64,000 nt of DNA from the NCBI RefSeq assembly GCF_000222485.1, contig NC_015914.1:5686001-5750000 (forward strand). The letters are read 5' to 3'. Position 1 is the stretch's first letter. Every line of letters begins with the position of its first letter. The notes beneath the pieces are model-generated. The model was not told where the DNA came from and searched no databases. It saw only the letters and a program-made list of their open reading frames with translations. This stretch comes from Cyclobacterium marinum DSM 745. GTDB taxonomy: Bacteria; Bacteroidota; Bacteroidia; Cytophagales; Cyclobacteriaceae. Below are positions 54,463 through 62,593 of the stretch, piece after piece. Position numbers and translations under genes: made by a program.

Positions 54463-56160
54463 ATGGAAAAAGAAATATTATTTTCAGACCTTGGGGTTTC
54501 GGAAGAAATCTTAAGGGCAGTGGAAGATATGGGCTATACCCAACCTTCCCCAATTCAAGCACAAACCATTCCTTTATTATTGCAAGGAGCTGATGTCATC
54601 GGCCAAGCTCAAACGGGTACAGGGAAGACCGCTGCATTTGGCATCCCGATTATTGACAGTATTGATCCTAATAGCAAGAAGCCGCAAGCCCTAATTTTGT
54701 GTCCTACTAGGGAACTTGCTGTACAAGTTGAAGGTGAGATCGTTAAACTAACCAAATACAATAGAAAAATATCTTCTACCTGTATATATGGTGGCGAATC
54801 AATTGACAGACAAATTAGAAGCTTAAAAAAAGGTGTTCAAATTGTGGTGGGTACTCCCGGCAGAATTATGGACCATATGGATAGAAGAACCTTAGACTTA
54901 AGTCAAGTTGGCATCATTGTGTTGGATGAAGCTGATGAAATGCTGGACATGGGTTTTAGGGATGATATTGAAAAAATACTAAGTTCTATGCCAATCGAAA
55001 GGCAAACGGTATTCTTTTCTGCCACCATGCCTAAGCCAATTCTAGAACTTACTAGAAAATATCAAACAGATCCGGAGATCATCAAGGTTTTAAGAAAAGA
55101 GCTTACCGTTGAAAACATATCTCAATTGTATTTTGACGTAAGATCAGGATTAAAAACAGATTTGATAAGCAGACTTATTAATCTTCACCAATATAAGCTT
55201 AGTGTAATTTTCTGTAATACTAAAAGGGTTACAGATGAAGTAACCGAAGAGTTAACAGCTAAAGGTATCCCTGCTGAAGCATTGCATGGAGATTTGTCTC
55301 AAGCACAAAGAACTAAAGTTATGAACAAGTTCCGTAAAGGACATTGTTCAGTTTTAGTAGCTACAGACGTAGCTGCAAGGGGTATAGATGTAGAAAACGT
55401 TGAAGCTGTTTTCAATTATGACCTTCCCCTTGATGAGGAAAATTATGTACATAGAATTGGTAGAACAGGTAGAGCCGGAAGGTCAGGAACTGCCATTAGT
55501 TTTGTGTCTGGAAGAAGAGATTCAGGAAGGCTAAGAGATCTTGAAAGGTTTATCAAAACCACCATTGAGAAAGCTGCCCCTCCATCCGTAGACCAGCTGA
55601 TTCAAATGAAAAAAGATCAGTTGACCAAAGATATTCATAGGCAACTGGCAAAAGAAGAAGACAATAGCATATACGAGCAGGCAGTAGAAAGCCTTCTTGC
55701 AGAAGGAATTTCTATTGAGCAAGTCGCCTTAAGTTTGGTGAAAATGCAATTGGGTGAAGCCATTGATAAGTTTAAAGAAATGAATTTCACCCCTGATAAG
55801 GATCGAGGTGGTAGAGACGATAGAAGAAAAAGAGACCGCAACGATAGAGGATCATCTAGAGGTCGTAATGGAGAAAGAGGCGATCGCAGCGGAAGAAGGG
55901 GTAATAAAAAAGAAAGAGAACCAAATATGGCTCGTCTCTTTTTAAATTTAGGAAAGAAAGACCGAATTCGTCCTAATGATATCGTTGGTGCTATCGCAGG
56001 AGAAACTGGAGTATCAGGTGGTAGTATAGGTGAAATTGATATTTATGATAGCTTCTCTTTTGTGGACATCCCTAAAAAAGATGCAAGTCATGTCATTAAT
56101 GTTATGAATACCAATACCATCAAAGGAAAGTCAGTCAATTTTGAAATATCTAAACCTTAA
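54463..56160 (+). CDS. DEAD-box ATP-dependent RNA helicase (DeaD/CsdA type)
   Basis: Unwinds RNA, probably in ribosome assembly, cold adaptation and RNA decay. The frame is open from 54403, but the ATG at 54463 (MEKEILFSDLGVSEEIL) fits the family start and leaves the leader untranslated; 565 residues. Counting from that start: Q motif with PSPIQAQTIP, motif I AQTGTGKTAAF, Ia PTRELAVQV, VGTPGRI, DEADEML, SATMP, then helicase C with VATDVAARGID and HRIGRTGRAGRSG. An Arg/Gly/Asp-rich linker (GGRDDRRKRDRNDRGSSRGR) is followed by a DbpA-type RNA-binding domain (MARLFLNLGKKDRIRPNDIVGAIAGETGV). The combination of linker plus DbpA domain is that of CsdA/DeaD. Monocistronic, with its own terminator. 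Confidence 0.95.
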   Translation: MEKEILFSDLGVSEEILRAVEDMGYTQPSPIQAQTIPLLLQGADVIGQAQTGTGKTAAFGIPIIDSIDPNSKKPQALILCPTRELAVQVEGEIVKLTKYNRKISSTCIYGGESIDRQIRSLKKGVQIVVGTPGRIMDHMDRRTLDLSQVGIIVLDEADEMLDMGFRDDIEKILSSMPIERQTVFFSATMPKPILELTRKYQTDPEIIKVLRKELTVENISQLYFDVRSGLKTDLISRLINLHQYKLSVIFCNTKRVTDEVTEELTAKGIPAEALHGDLSQAQRTKVMNKFRKGHCSVLVATDVAARGIDVENVEAVFNYDLPLDEENYVHRIGRTGRAGRSGTAISFVSGRRDSGRLRDLERFIKTTIEKAAPPSVDQLIQMKKDQLTKDIHRQLAKEEDNSIYEQAVESLLAEGISIEQVALSLVKMQLGEAIDKFKEMNFTPDKDRGGRDDRRKRDRNDRGSSRGRNGERGDRSGRRGNKKEREPNMARLFLNLGKKDRIRPNDIVGAIAGETGVSGGSIGEIDIYDSFSFVDIPKKDASHVINVMNTNTIKGKSVNFEISKP

Positions 56161-56198
56161 GAATAGGTATTTAATCATAACTTAATTAATATTAATAA

Positions 56199-56228
56199 CA
56201 AGCCTTCCAAAATTGGAAGGCTTGTTTC
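56199..56228 (+). terminator. Rho-independent terminator after the helicase gene
   Basis: CAAGCCTTCCAA (56199-56210) with TTGGAAGGCTTG (56213-56224), followed by TTTCGTTT. The formal loop is only two bases, so the top pairs probably stay open. Confidence 0.75.
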
Positions 56229-56403
56229 GTTTAACCCGGATTCGGTTATCCGCCTCACTATGCTTACCATGAGTCATCTCATGGATTGTTTCTATCAAAA
56301 GAATATCACGCTGTTTACAATTTCAGTACATAATTGATTTTCTAATGCCTATTACTTGCTTAAAACCTTTAAGAGCCTTAATTCACTAGCCATTGCTTTT
56401 GAT

Positions 56404-56411
56404 TATATTTG
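56404..56411 (+). promoter_or_regulatory. -7 box candidate for the Pr6Pr-like gene
   Basis: TATATTTG, full match to TAnnTTTG, 29 bases before the preferred ATG at 56441. It supports that start over the in-frame ATG at 56393, which would lie upstream of the promoter. A proper -33 element is not seen. Confidence 0.35.
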
Positions 56412-56440
56412 GTAATTGGAAACTTTATAACCAAATTTTT

Positions 56441-57079
56441 ATGAAAAGATATAGTGAAACAGTAGCATCAATTATCATCTGGTTTACAGTCATTTCTCAG
56501 TTCTATTTAATGATTATGAATAGACAAACTGAAATTTTAGAAACAACGGTGAGATTCTTTAGTTTTTTCACTATTTTAACCAACACCTTGGTTGCCTTGT
56601 ATTTTTCAACCAAAGCCTTTAAATTAAAGACATTTCCATTTACAATTTTTAACAAGGCGGGAGCTCTTACTGCCATAACCACATTTATACTTATTGTAGG
56701 TTTGGTCTATCAAATTGCTTTGAGAGGAATATGGCAACCTACCGGCTTTCAATATATTGTTGATGAATTATTACACAGCATTATTCCCCTTTTGGTTTTA
56801 ATTTATTGGTATTTCTATGTTTCTAAATTAGACTTAAAATTTGAATCTGTATCCAAGTGGATATTATATCCGATTTTCTATTTACTATTTGTTTTATTAA
56901 GAGGACATTTCTCAGGATTTTATCCTTATCCTTTTTTAAACATCTCGAATATTGGTTATTTGAATGCCTTTAAGAATATTGGTCTAATAGTTCTTTTGTG
57001 CCTATCCATCCTAATCCTACTGGTTTTCTTGGGTAAGAAATTACCAAGAATTCAAAATGTTGAACATACCTACAATTAA
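56441..57079 (+). CDS. Pr6Pr-like integral membrane protein
   Basis: 212-residue membrane protein with about six hydrophobic segments: roughly 6-24 (ASIIIWFTVISQFYLMI), 38-60 (FFSFFTILTNTLVALYFS), 70-92 (AGALTAITTFILIVGLVY), 110-130 (LLHSIIPLLVLIYWYFYV), 140-160 (WILYPIFYLLFVLL) and 185-205 (IGLIVLLCLSILILLVFL). Motifs FFSFFTILTN, HSIIPLLVLIYW and the YPIFYLLF segment match the Pr6Pr (FAR-17a/AIG1-like) family of bacterial six-helix proteins of unknown function; the conserved Asn and His lie where some eukaryotic relatives (AIG1, hydrolases of fatty-acid esters of hydroxy fatty acids) have a catalytic Thr/His pair, here T/N and H. Biological role unknown. ATG at 56441 chosen over 56393. Confidence 0.8.
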   Translation: MKRYSETVASIIIWFTVISQFYLMIMNRQTEILETTVRFFSFFTILTNTLVALYFSTKAFKLKTFPFTIFNKAGALTAITTFILIVGLVYQIALRGIWQPTGFQYIVDELLHSIIPLLVLIYWYFYVSKLDLKFESVSKWILYPIFYLLFVLLRGHFSGFYPYPFLNISNIGYLNAFKNIGLIVLLCLSILILLVFLGKKLPRIQNVEHTYN

Positions 57080-57117
57080 AACGAGCAGGTTGGGGCTGAT
57101 TATCAGTAGTACATTTA

Positions 57118-58047
57118 CTAATTTTTTGCTAATTTCTTAATAATCTCGCTTTCCAATTCCCTGTAGTGGGTACAGTTTAAACCATAGTTTTTTGAATGAG
57201 TAATAACATCATCAACCAATGTCTTTTTTTCTCCAATATGTCCACTTTCAATATCTAGTTGAAAGGAAGATTTGGCATTATGAGGAAAATTTGAAATCAT
57301 AGTCAATGCATTATTTATAGCCGCATCATCAAGCAAAACTCCCTGTTTTTGTGCCAACTGAGCCAATTCCTCCATTAAGCCTATCCATAATTTTTTCAAA
57401 TCCTCATTTGTATTAATTTCTCCAAAAGTGACATTTTTTGCTGCAGTTAATGTCCCAAGACTAGAAATAAACAAAAACTTTTTCCAAAGATGTAATTTCG
57501 CATCAGCTACCAATTCAAGTGGTACTCCACACAGATTTAAAAATTTAAAAATATCATCATAGATATCTGTCGCTGGTGAACCAACAATCACTTTTCCTGG
57601 CCCCCCAAGATGTTTGATATGCCCTGGTTCTTGAACGTTTGAAATCAAATAAATACATGCATCCAAAACCGTAGCCTTTCCAACCAATGGGCGAATAGTG
57701 TCTGCAGCATTTACCATATTTTGCAAAGGTAAAACCAAAGTTCCTTCACCAAAAATTTTAGAATTTTCTAAAACAGCTTTCTCTATGGATTGGGATTTGG
57801 TAGCCAAAATTACCAAGTCATAGGTATTTTCACACTCTCCACTTAAAACAAGTCCATCGGGTTGTAAAACCTGCTCCGAATCAGGATTACTAAAGATCAA
57901 GCCTTTTGATTTAATATTATTGTAGGTGGCTCCTCTCGAAATCAGGTCAAGTTTAACTGAATCATCCGGTCGATTTGCTAATATTTTAGCCCCTACAAAA
58001 CCACCTACTCCTCCTACCCCAAGGATAGCTATTGATTTACCTTTCAT
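57118..58047 (-). CDS. 2-dehydropantoate 2-reductase-like protein (ApbA/PanE family)
   Basis: 309-residue NADPH-dependent reductase of the ketopantoate reductase family, which makes pantoate for coenzyme A. N-terminal Rossmann motif GVGGVGGFVGAKIL (7-20); the substrate-binding stretch VILATKSQSIEKAV and LPLQNMVNAADTIRPLVG is typical; the C-terminal domain has LHLWKKFLFISSLGTLTAAKN, with the Lys in the position of the catalytic lysine, and FQLDIESGHIGEKKTL, close to the usual S(S)MLQDLE-RG motif. The family has several paralogues per genome, so a role in pantothenate synthesis is probable but not certain. Stands alone on the minus strand, divergent from the methyltransferase gene (188-base gap). 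Confidence 0.88.
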   Translation of the reverse strand: MKGKSIAILGVGGVGGFVGAKILANRPDDSVKLDLISRGATYNNIKSKGLIFSNPDSEQVLQPDGLVLSGECENTYDLVILATKSQSIEKAVLENSKIFGEGTLVLPLQNMVNAADTIRPLVGKATVLDACIYLISNVQEPGHIKHLGGPGKVIVGSPATDIYDDIFKFLNLCGVPLELVADAKLHLWKKFLFISSLGTLTAAKNVTFGEINTNEDLKKLWIGLMEELAQLAQKQGVLLDDAAINNALTMISNFPHNAKSSFQLDIESGHIGEKKTLVDDVITHSKNYGLNCTHYRELESEIIKKLAKN

Positions 58048-58235
58048 TATCTCTTTTTTAACATATAATTTTCCAATAAATAGACCAAGAGGCCTTCCGG
58101 TTCAATTTCCACCTATTAATTGGAAAAATCAATTAATTTTAAAAGTAGAAAACACAACTTAAACTGCTTTTAAATTCGGATATTTACCTTAAAAATTAAT
58201 GATACCCACAGAAACAACCTCAAATTCAAAATAAT

Positions 58236-58943
58236 ATGAACACTATATGGCTTTACAACGAATTTCAACAAACCGGAAAAGATTACTCATTGCAAGAGGA
58301 AGTGGATGTTTACGATCCCTCACATAATGATTTCAGGGATTTAGCCAAAGAGATCGGAGATGTAATAGAATGGTTAAGGCCAAATAAGGGATCGAAGGTA
58401 TTAGACATAGGTTGCGGTACAGGCAACTTCTCTATAGCAATGGCAAGAATTTGCGAAAAAGTTTATTCAATAGATATTTCAAAAGCAATGTTAAAATATG
58501 CTCAAGAAAAAGCGATTTCCAAGCAAATCAAAAACATATCTTTTACCCACAGCGGTTACTTAAATTTTAATCTTCCTGACCAAAGCATTGATGGGGTAAT
58601 CAGTTCACTATCTTTACATCACCTTCCCGACTTTTGGAAAAGTATTGCCTTGGAAAGAATATTCAATGTTTTGAAACCCAAAGGTAGGTTTTATTTATAT
58701 GATGTAGTTATTCCAGATCACCAACCAAGCGATGCCATCAATGCCTTCATCGCCAACCAAGGGATAAAAGGTGGTGATTTTATGAGAGAGGATACCATTA
58801 TCCATTTTAAGGAAGAGTTTTCAACTTTGGATTGGATCATGAAAAAATTACTTATCAATGCGGGTTTTATTATCAAAAAAGAAGAAACTCAAGATGGATT
58901 GCTTAAAAAATTTTATTGTGAAAAATCCGGACAATCAAATTAA
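58236..58943 (+). CDS. Class I SAM-dependent methyltransferase
   Basis: 235-residue methyltransferase. Motif I VLDIGCGTGNFSIAMAR binds S-adenosylmethionine (about 54-70), followed by the acidic position VYSIDIS and the post-I segment VISSLSLHHLPDFWKSIALERIFNVLKPKGRFYLYD (motifs II/III). N-terminal LYNEFQQTGKDYSLQEEVDVYD resembles small-molecule methyltransferases of the ubiquinone/menaquinone type, but nothing shows the acceptor. No signal peptide; cytoplasmic. No operon partner: 293 bases follow before the next gene. Confidence 0.9.
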   Translation: MNTIWLYNEFQQTGKDYSLQEEVDVYDPSHNDFRDLAKEIGDVIEWLRPNKGSKVLDIGCGTGNFSIAMARICEKVYSIDISKAMLKYAQEKAISKQIKNISFTHSGYLNFNLPDQSIDGVISSLSLHHLPDFWKSIALERIFNVLKPKGRFYLYDVVIPDHQPSDAINAFIANQGIKGGDFMREDTIIHFKEEFSTLDWIMKKLLINAGFIIKKEETQDGLLKKFYCEKSGQSN

Positions 58944-59236
58944 TCTGTTTTAGCTGATACCTGAATGACTCCCAAAATTAATGCAAAGTATTACCAATTG
59001 AAATTGAAAAACCTTTTATTTTCAAGTTTTAATCCTTAAAAATTCACGGAAAAGGGTTCAGCACTATTTCATATAAAGGTTCCAAAAAAAGGTAAGCATA
59101 GAATTTCAGCCCTTAAATTAAACTTTATTTGCTACATGACCTATTTGACACAGAAACCATCAATCTGTTAAATAAAATCCATTATTTGCCATCAAACTTA
59201 TCTCCAAAATACCGGAAATATCGGTATATTTAGCAT

Positions 59237-60079
59237 ATGCAAATGATTCCAAAGATAACCGGTATTCTTGTCATATGGCTGTCATTTTCCTGTAGTAGTC
59301 TAATACCTGTGCAAAATTTGTCTAGGGAAGCCCTTAATGGAATTGGCATGTTCAAGGAAATTGGGTATAATTTCCATACTGCATGTCTAGAGGAGTGCAC
59401 TTTTAGTAAAGTTAGTCAATTTGAAATTGAAAGAGAAGAAAATTGTGCCTGTGATACTTACTTAATGGCAGATGAAGAGGTAAATAACCTATATTTCGCT
59501 CTAATGGATTATTGGGAAGGGCTTTATCAATTGTCATCTATGGAAATGAATCAATACAATTTAAATAGGCCGGCTTCAACACTAGCAGCGTCTAATTTAA
59601 TTGCGTTCAAGGAGGACCAATTATTAGCCTTTCAAAAATTATCTGAATTAAGTCTAAAAGCGGTTACAGGTCAATATAGAAAAAATAGGATTAAAAGCTA
59701 TATGAAAGAAGCAGATCCTTACCAACAAATTATTAGTGAAAAGCTAGTTTTTGTATTAAAAGAAAATCTTTTGGGCCTGATGGAGATTCAAAACGAAGCT
59801 TGGTATTCTTTTTACAAATCCATGAGCTATGACCCATCTTTAAACACCATAAACAAAGCCTCTGCGGCTAGGGAATACTATAATTTATTAGGGGAACATA
59901 AAGCTCAAGCTAACCAAATAAAGGTATTAATAGAAGCTATAGCGCTTATTTCTGAAGAACACCATAGTTTGGTCGCCTCTGATTTTAAATTCAATAGTAC
60001 GAATTTCAAAGCAGAAATTGGGAGAATGTCCAAAGATTTACGTACACTACATCATGCTTATGAGCAATTTAAAAAATGA
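59237..60079 (+). CDS. Uncharacterised helical lipoprotein
   Basis: Not recognised. 280 residues with a lipoprotein signal (MQMIPKITGILVIWLSFSC, lipobox SFSC, lipidated C19; Met3 at 59243 is an alternative start). Four further cysteines form C50-x3-C54 and C70-x-C72 near the N-terminus, possibly a disulfide-stabilised cap. The rest is predicted to be almost wholly helical (FALMDYWEGLYQLSS, KEDQLLAFQKLSELSLKAV, EAIALISEEHHSLVASDF, MSKDLRTLHHAYEQFKK), like a long helical bundle. Probably anchored in a membrane, facing the periplasm. First gene of a compact three-gene operon; it overlaps the next by ATGA. Upstream, an inverted repeat ATACCG...CGGTAT (59209-59227) overlaps a TATATTTA element. Confidence 0.8.
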   Translation: MQMIPKITGILVIWLSFSCSSLIPVQNLSREALNGIGMFKEIGYNFHTACLEECTFSKVSQFEIEREENCACDTYLMADEEVNNLYFALMDYWEGLYQLSSMEMNQYNLNRPASTLAASNLIAFKEDQLLAFQKLSELSLKAVTGQYRKNRIKSYMKEADPYQQIISEKLVFVLKENLLGLMEIQNEAWYSFYKSMSYDPSLNTINKASAAREYYNLLGEHKAQANQIKVLIEAIALISEEHHSLVASDFKFNSTNFKAEIGRMSKDLRTLHHAYEQFKK

Positions 60080-60486
60080 AAGATAGATTCGACAGTGAAC
60101 AAATAAGCCAATTGGCAGATGAATTTTTAGAGATAGCAAAAAAATTCAATGACTATCGGTTCGAAAAAATAAGTCAACAAAAAATCAGCCATGACACTTT
60201 TCTAGAAATGGGCAAGAAGTCAAATCAACTGATGAAAACTGCAAGAGAAATGAAGCTTTTGTCTACCTTAATTGTGGGAGAAGAGACAGCAACAGCCCTA
60301 TCGAAGCTGAGCAGTATTAATCAGGAGATTAAGGGCAGCATAAATTCATTGATAGATATTCAAAAGGCCTTTGATTTTATCGGAGCCTTGGGTGATATAG
60401 GTTTAGCAATTGTAGAAAAAAATCCTGCTGCCATCGGCAATAATATTTCTTACATTGGTGAGCTATTAAAAGAAACAACCAGTTGA
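60076..60486 (+). CDS. Uncharacterised small helical protein
   Basis: Not recognised. 136 residues, start overlapping the lipoprotein stop (ATGA), which implies coupled translation. The first 75 residues are charged and helical (QISQLADEFLEIAKKFNDYRFEKISQQ); the second part has a moderately hydrophobic stretch IQKAFDFIGALGDIGLAIVEKNPAAIGNNISYIGELL that could be a membrane-associated or glycine-containing amphipathic hairpin. No signal peptide. Its form recalls small helical accessory proteins, but no known domain is visible. It probably acts together with the lipoprotein, although one has an export signal and the other does not. Confidence 0.75.
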   Translation: MKDRFDSEQISQLADEFLEIAKKFNDYRFEKISQQKISHDTFLEMGKKSNQLMKTAREMKLLSTLIVGEETATALSKLSSINQEIKGSINSLIDIQKAFDFIGALGDIGLAIVEKNPAAIGNNISYIGELLKETTS

Positions 60487-60488
60487 AA

Positions 60489-60650
60489 ATGGCAGATCAA
60501 AAAAAGAAAAATGCAAACCTCCCTGTAAATTCTTCGCCAGTATGTTATCAAAATGAGCCTGACATACAAGAGGATTACTTTTTGCCCAATCCTAAAATTA
60601 AAAAATCAAAAAAGACCATTCACGTAGATACAAAAAAAGAAGACCAATAA
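60489..60650 (+). CDS. Small basic protein, 53 residues
   Basis: Not recognised. Starts 2 bases after the stop of the preceding gene and ends inside the operon's terminator, so it is very likely the last gene of the operon. Sequence features: basic N-terminus (MADQKKKNAN), a short acidic and aromatic centre (PDIQEDYFLPNP) and a lysine-rich end (KIKKSKKTIHVDTKKEDQ). Probably largely unfolded; one cysteine. Support for being a gene is position, codon-like composition and the fit of stop codon and terminator, not homology. Confidence 0.6.
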   Translation: MADQKKKNANLPVNSSPVCYQNEPDIQEDYFLPNPKIKKSKKTIHVDTKKEDQ

Positions 60651-60664
60651 TTATTGGTCTTTTC
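60641..60664 (+). terminator. Terminator of the three-gene operon
   Basis: AGACCAATAA (60641-60650) pairs with TTATTGGTCT (60651-60660), followed by TTTCC. The stem includes the stop codon of the 53-residue protein. Confidence 0.75.
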
Positions 60665-60827
60665 CATTGATTAATGGTAATATAAGTTAGGGAAAGGTAT
60701 ATTTTAATGCCACATATTGTATTATATAAAGGGGGCTTTTCAAAATCTATTTTTCTATATAAAAAAACAAGAAACTTTCGTCAATTTTTAATATTTTAGA
60801 CCTTTATAATAATTTAAAAAATTACCA

Positions 60828-62297
60828 ATGAAAGATATCAGTAAATCCACAAAACACAATTCCAGAAGGAATTTTATGAAAGCCTCTGCTATGGCAGCAG
60901 CCGGTTTCTACATTGTACCTAGACATGTACTTGGGGGGCCGGGTTTTAAGGCACCGAGTGACAAACTTAGAATTGCAGGTATAGGTGCCGGCGGTAAAGG
61001 TGGAAGTGATATTAGGAGCTTCTACGAAAGTGGAAATGCAGATATAGTTGCGCTATGCGACGTGGATCCAAATAGGGCCGCCGGAAGGATCAAAGCTCAT
61101 CCTAAAGCAAAGTTCTATGAAGATTATAGAGAAATGCTGGAAAAGGAAAATAACAATATAGATGCTGTTTCTGTTTCCACACCAGATCATAATCATGCTG
61201 TTCAGGCTTTAACGGCTATGAAAATGGGCAAACATGTATATGTTCAGAAGCCATTGACACATACCATACACGAAGCACGAGTACTTACTCAGGCTGCAGA
61301 AAAATACAAGTTAGTAACCCAAATGGGTAATCAAGGGGCTTCAGGAGACGGGGTTCGGAAAATGCGTGAGTGGTATGCTGCAGGGCTAATAGGCGAGGCG
61401 ACTAAAGTCCAAGTATGGACCAACCGCCCCGTTTGGCCTCAAGGTGTTCCTTGGCCTGGGGAATCAGGAAAAAAAGCGCCTAAAAATCTTAATTGGGACC
61501 TTTGGTTAGGAACGGCAAGGCAAATGGGATATGTGGAAAATTTACACCCTTTTAACTGGCGAGGCTGGTGGGAATTTGGTACAGGTGCCTTAGGAGATAT
61601 GGCATGTCACTTGATGGAACCTGCTTTCCGTACCTTAGACTTAGGATACCCTACCGGTGCAGAATGTAGTGTTGGCTCCGTATATACAGGAGAATTTACA
61701 AAAGGCTATTTCCCTGAAAGCTGTCCTCCTTCCTCTCATATCACCTTGGGTTTTGACAGGCCTAATGGAGGTAATATTGAATTTCACTGGATGGACGGTG
61801 GTATCCAACCTAGCAGGCCTGAAGAGCTTGGTCCTAATGAAGAAATGGGTGATGGTGGAAATGGCGTTATAATTGAAGGAACAAGGGGTAAAATGATGTG
61901 TTCTACCTATGGTATGAATCCTAAGTTATTACCTTCTTCAATCAATGATAGCGTAAATGTAGCTCCTACTTTACCACGTGTAGAAGGTGGCGTGGGAGGT
62001 CACTATGCACAATGGGTTAATGCATGTATTGCAGGTCATGGAAGTAAAGAATACAATGAGCTAAGTTCTCCTTTTTCTATTGCGGGTCCTTTGACTGAAT
62101 CCGTACTTATGGGCAATTTGGCCATAAAGAGTTATGACTTGAGAACACCTAAAGCCGATGGTAAGGGCTTTGATTATCCTGGTAGAGGCATTAAACTATT
62201 GTGGGATGGTGAAAACATGAAGGTTACCAATTTTGAACCTGCCAATCAGTTTGTATCGAAAGAATACAGAGAAGGTTTTGAACTTCCAAAAATATAA
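60828..62297 (+). CDS. Gfo/Idh/MocA-family oxidoreductase, Tat-exported
   Basis: 489-residue dinucleotide-dependent oxidoreductase-like protein. Twin-arginine signal N11-S-R-R-N-F-M-K followed by a hydrophobic stretch (AMAAAGFYIV). Rossmann loop GIGAGGKGGSD at 51-61, then ALCDVDPNRA; STPDHNHAVQALTAMKMGKHVYVQKPLTHT with QKP (140-142) in place of EKP; GGWW-type segment HPFNWRGWWEFGTGALGDMACHLMEPAFRTLDLGYPT, typical of the exported Bacteroidota branch. Sugar or glycoside oxidation in the periplasm is likely, substrate unknown. Monocistronic, ending at a strong terminator 90 bases downstream. It differs clearly from the family member at 37613-39034, so this is not a local duplication. Confidence 0.93.
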   Translation: MKDISKSTKHNSRRNFMKASAMAAAGFYIVPRHVLGGPGFKAPSDKLRIAGIGAGGKGGSDIRSFYESGNADIVALCDVDPNRAAGRIKAHPKAKFYEDYREMLEKENNNIDAVSVSTPDHNHAVQALTAMKMGKHVYVQKPLTHTIHEARVLTQAAEKYKLVTQMGNQGASGDGVRKMREWYAAGLIGEATKVQVWTNRPVWPQGVPWPGESGKKAPKNLNWDLWLGTARQMGYVENLHPFNWRGWWEFGTGALGDMACHLMEPAFRTLDLGYPTGAECSVGSVYTGEFTKGYFPESCPPSSHITLGFDRPNGGNIEFHWMDGGIQPSRPEELGPNEEMGDGGNGVIIEGTRGKMMCSTYGMNPKLLPSSINDSVNVAPTLPRVEGGVGGHYAQWVNACIAGHGSKEYNELSSPFSIAGPLTESVLMGNLAIKSYDLRTPKADGKGFDYPGRGIKLLWDGENMKVTNFEPANQFVSKEYREGFELPKI

Positions 62298-62386
62298 ACC
62301 TAATCTTTATTGGATATAGCACTTAAGCATTTAAAATGAACACTAGTGCTTAGTGGTGGTATTTCAAATAGAATTAAATTGTTTTT

Positions 62387-62415
62387 GCCCCGGAATTCCG
62401 CTTCCGGGGCTTTTC
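62387..62415 (+). terminator. Rho-independent terminator after the Gfo/Idh gene
   Basis: GCCCCGGAA (62387-62395) with TTCCGGGGC (62402-62410), six-base loop, then TTTTCT. Strong G+C stem in A+T-rich surroundings. Confidence 0.88.
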
Positions 62416-62593
62416 TATTTTAATCATTTCAACAACATTAATAACCCTATAATGAGGTTACTAATAGATTTAATCAAAAAAAATTTGATTATTTATCACG
62501 ATGATTTTTCTCGAAGCTACCCATTTCATTATTTTTTAAGAAAGAATTTACCCATCTTTTAAATTTGAATCCCTTCTATATTAAAACGATTTT

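Noticed and set aside
56231..56284. TTAACCCGGATT and hairpin CCATGAG-TCAT-CTCATGG as a further copy of the dispersed repeat
   Set aside because: Only about ten bases resemble the outer flank of copies A and B; the conserved core is missing.
62353..62562. Open frame of 69 codons after the Gfo/Idh gene
   Set aside because: It runs straight through the strong terminator at 62387-62415, has no recognisable domain and an unlikely composition.
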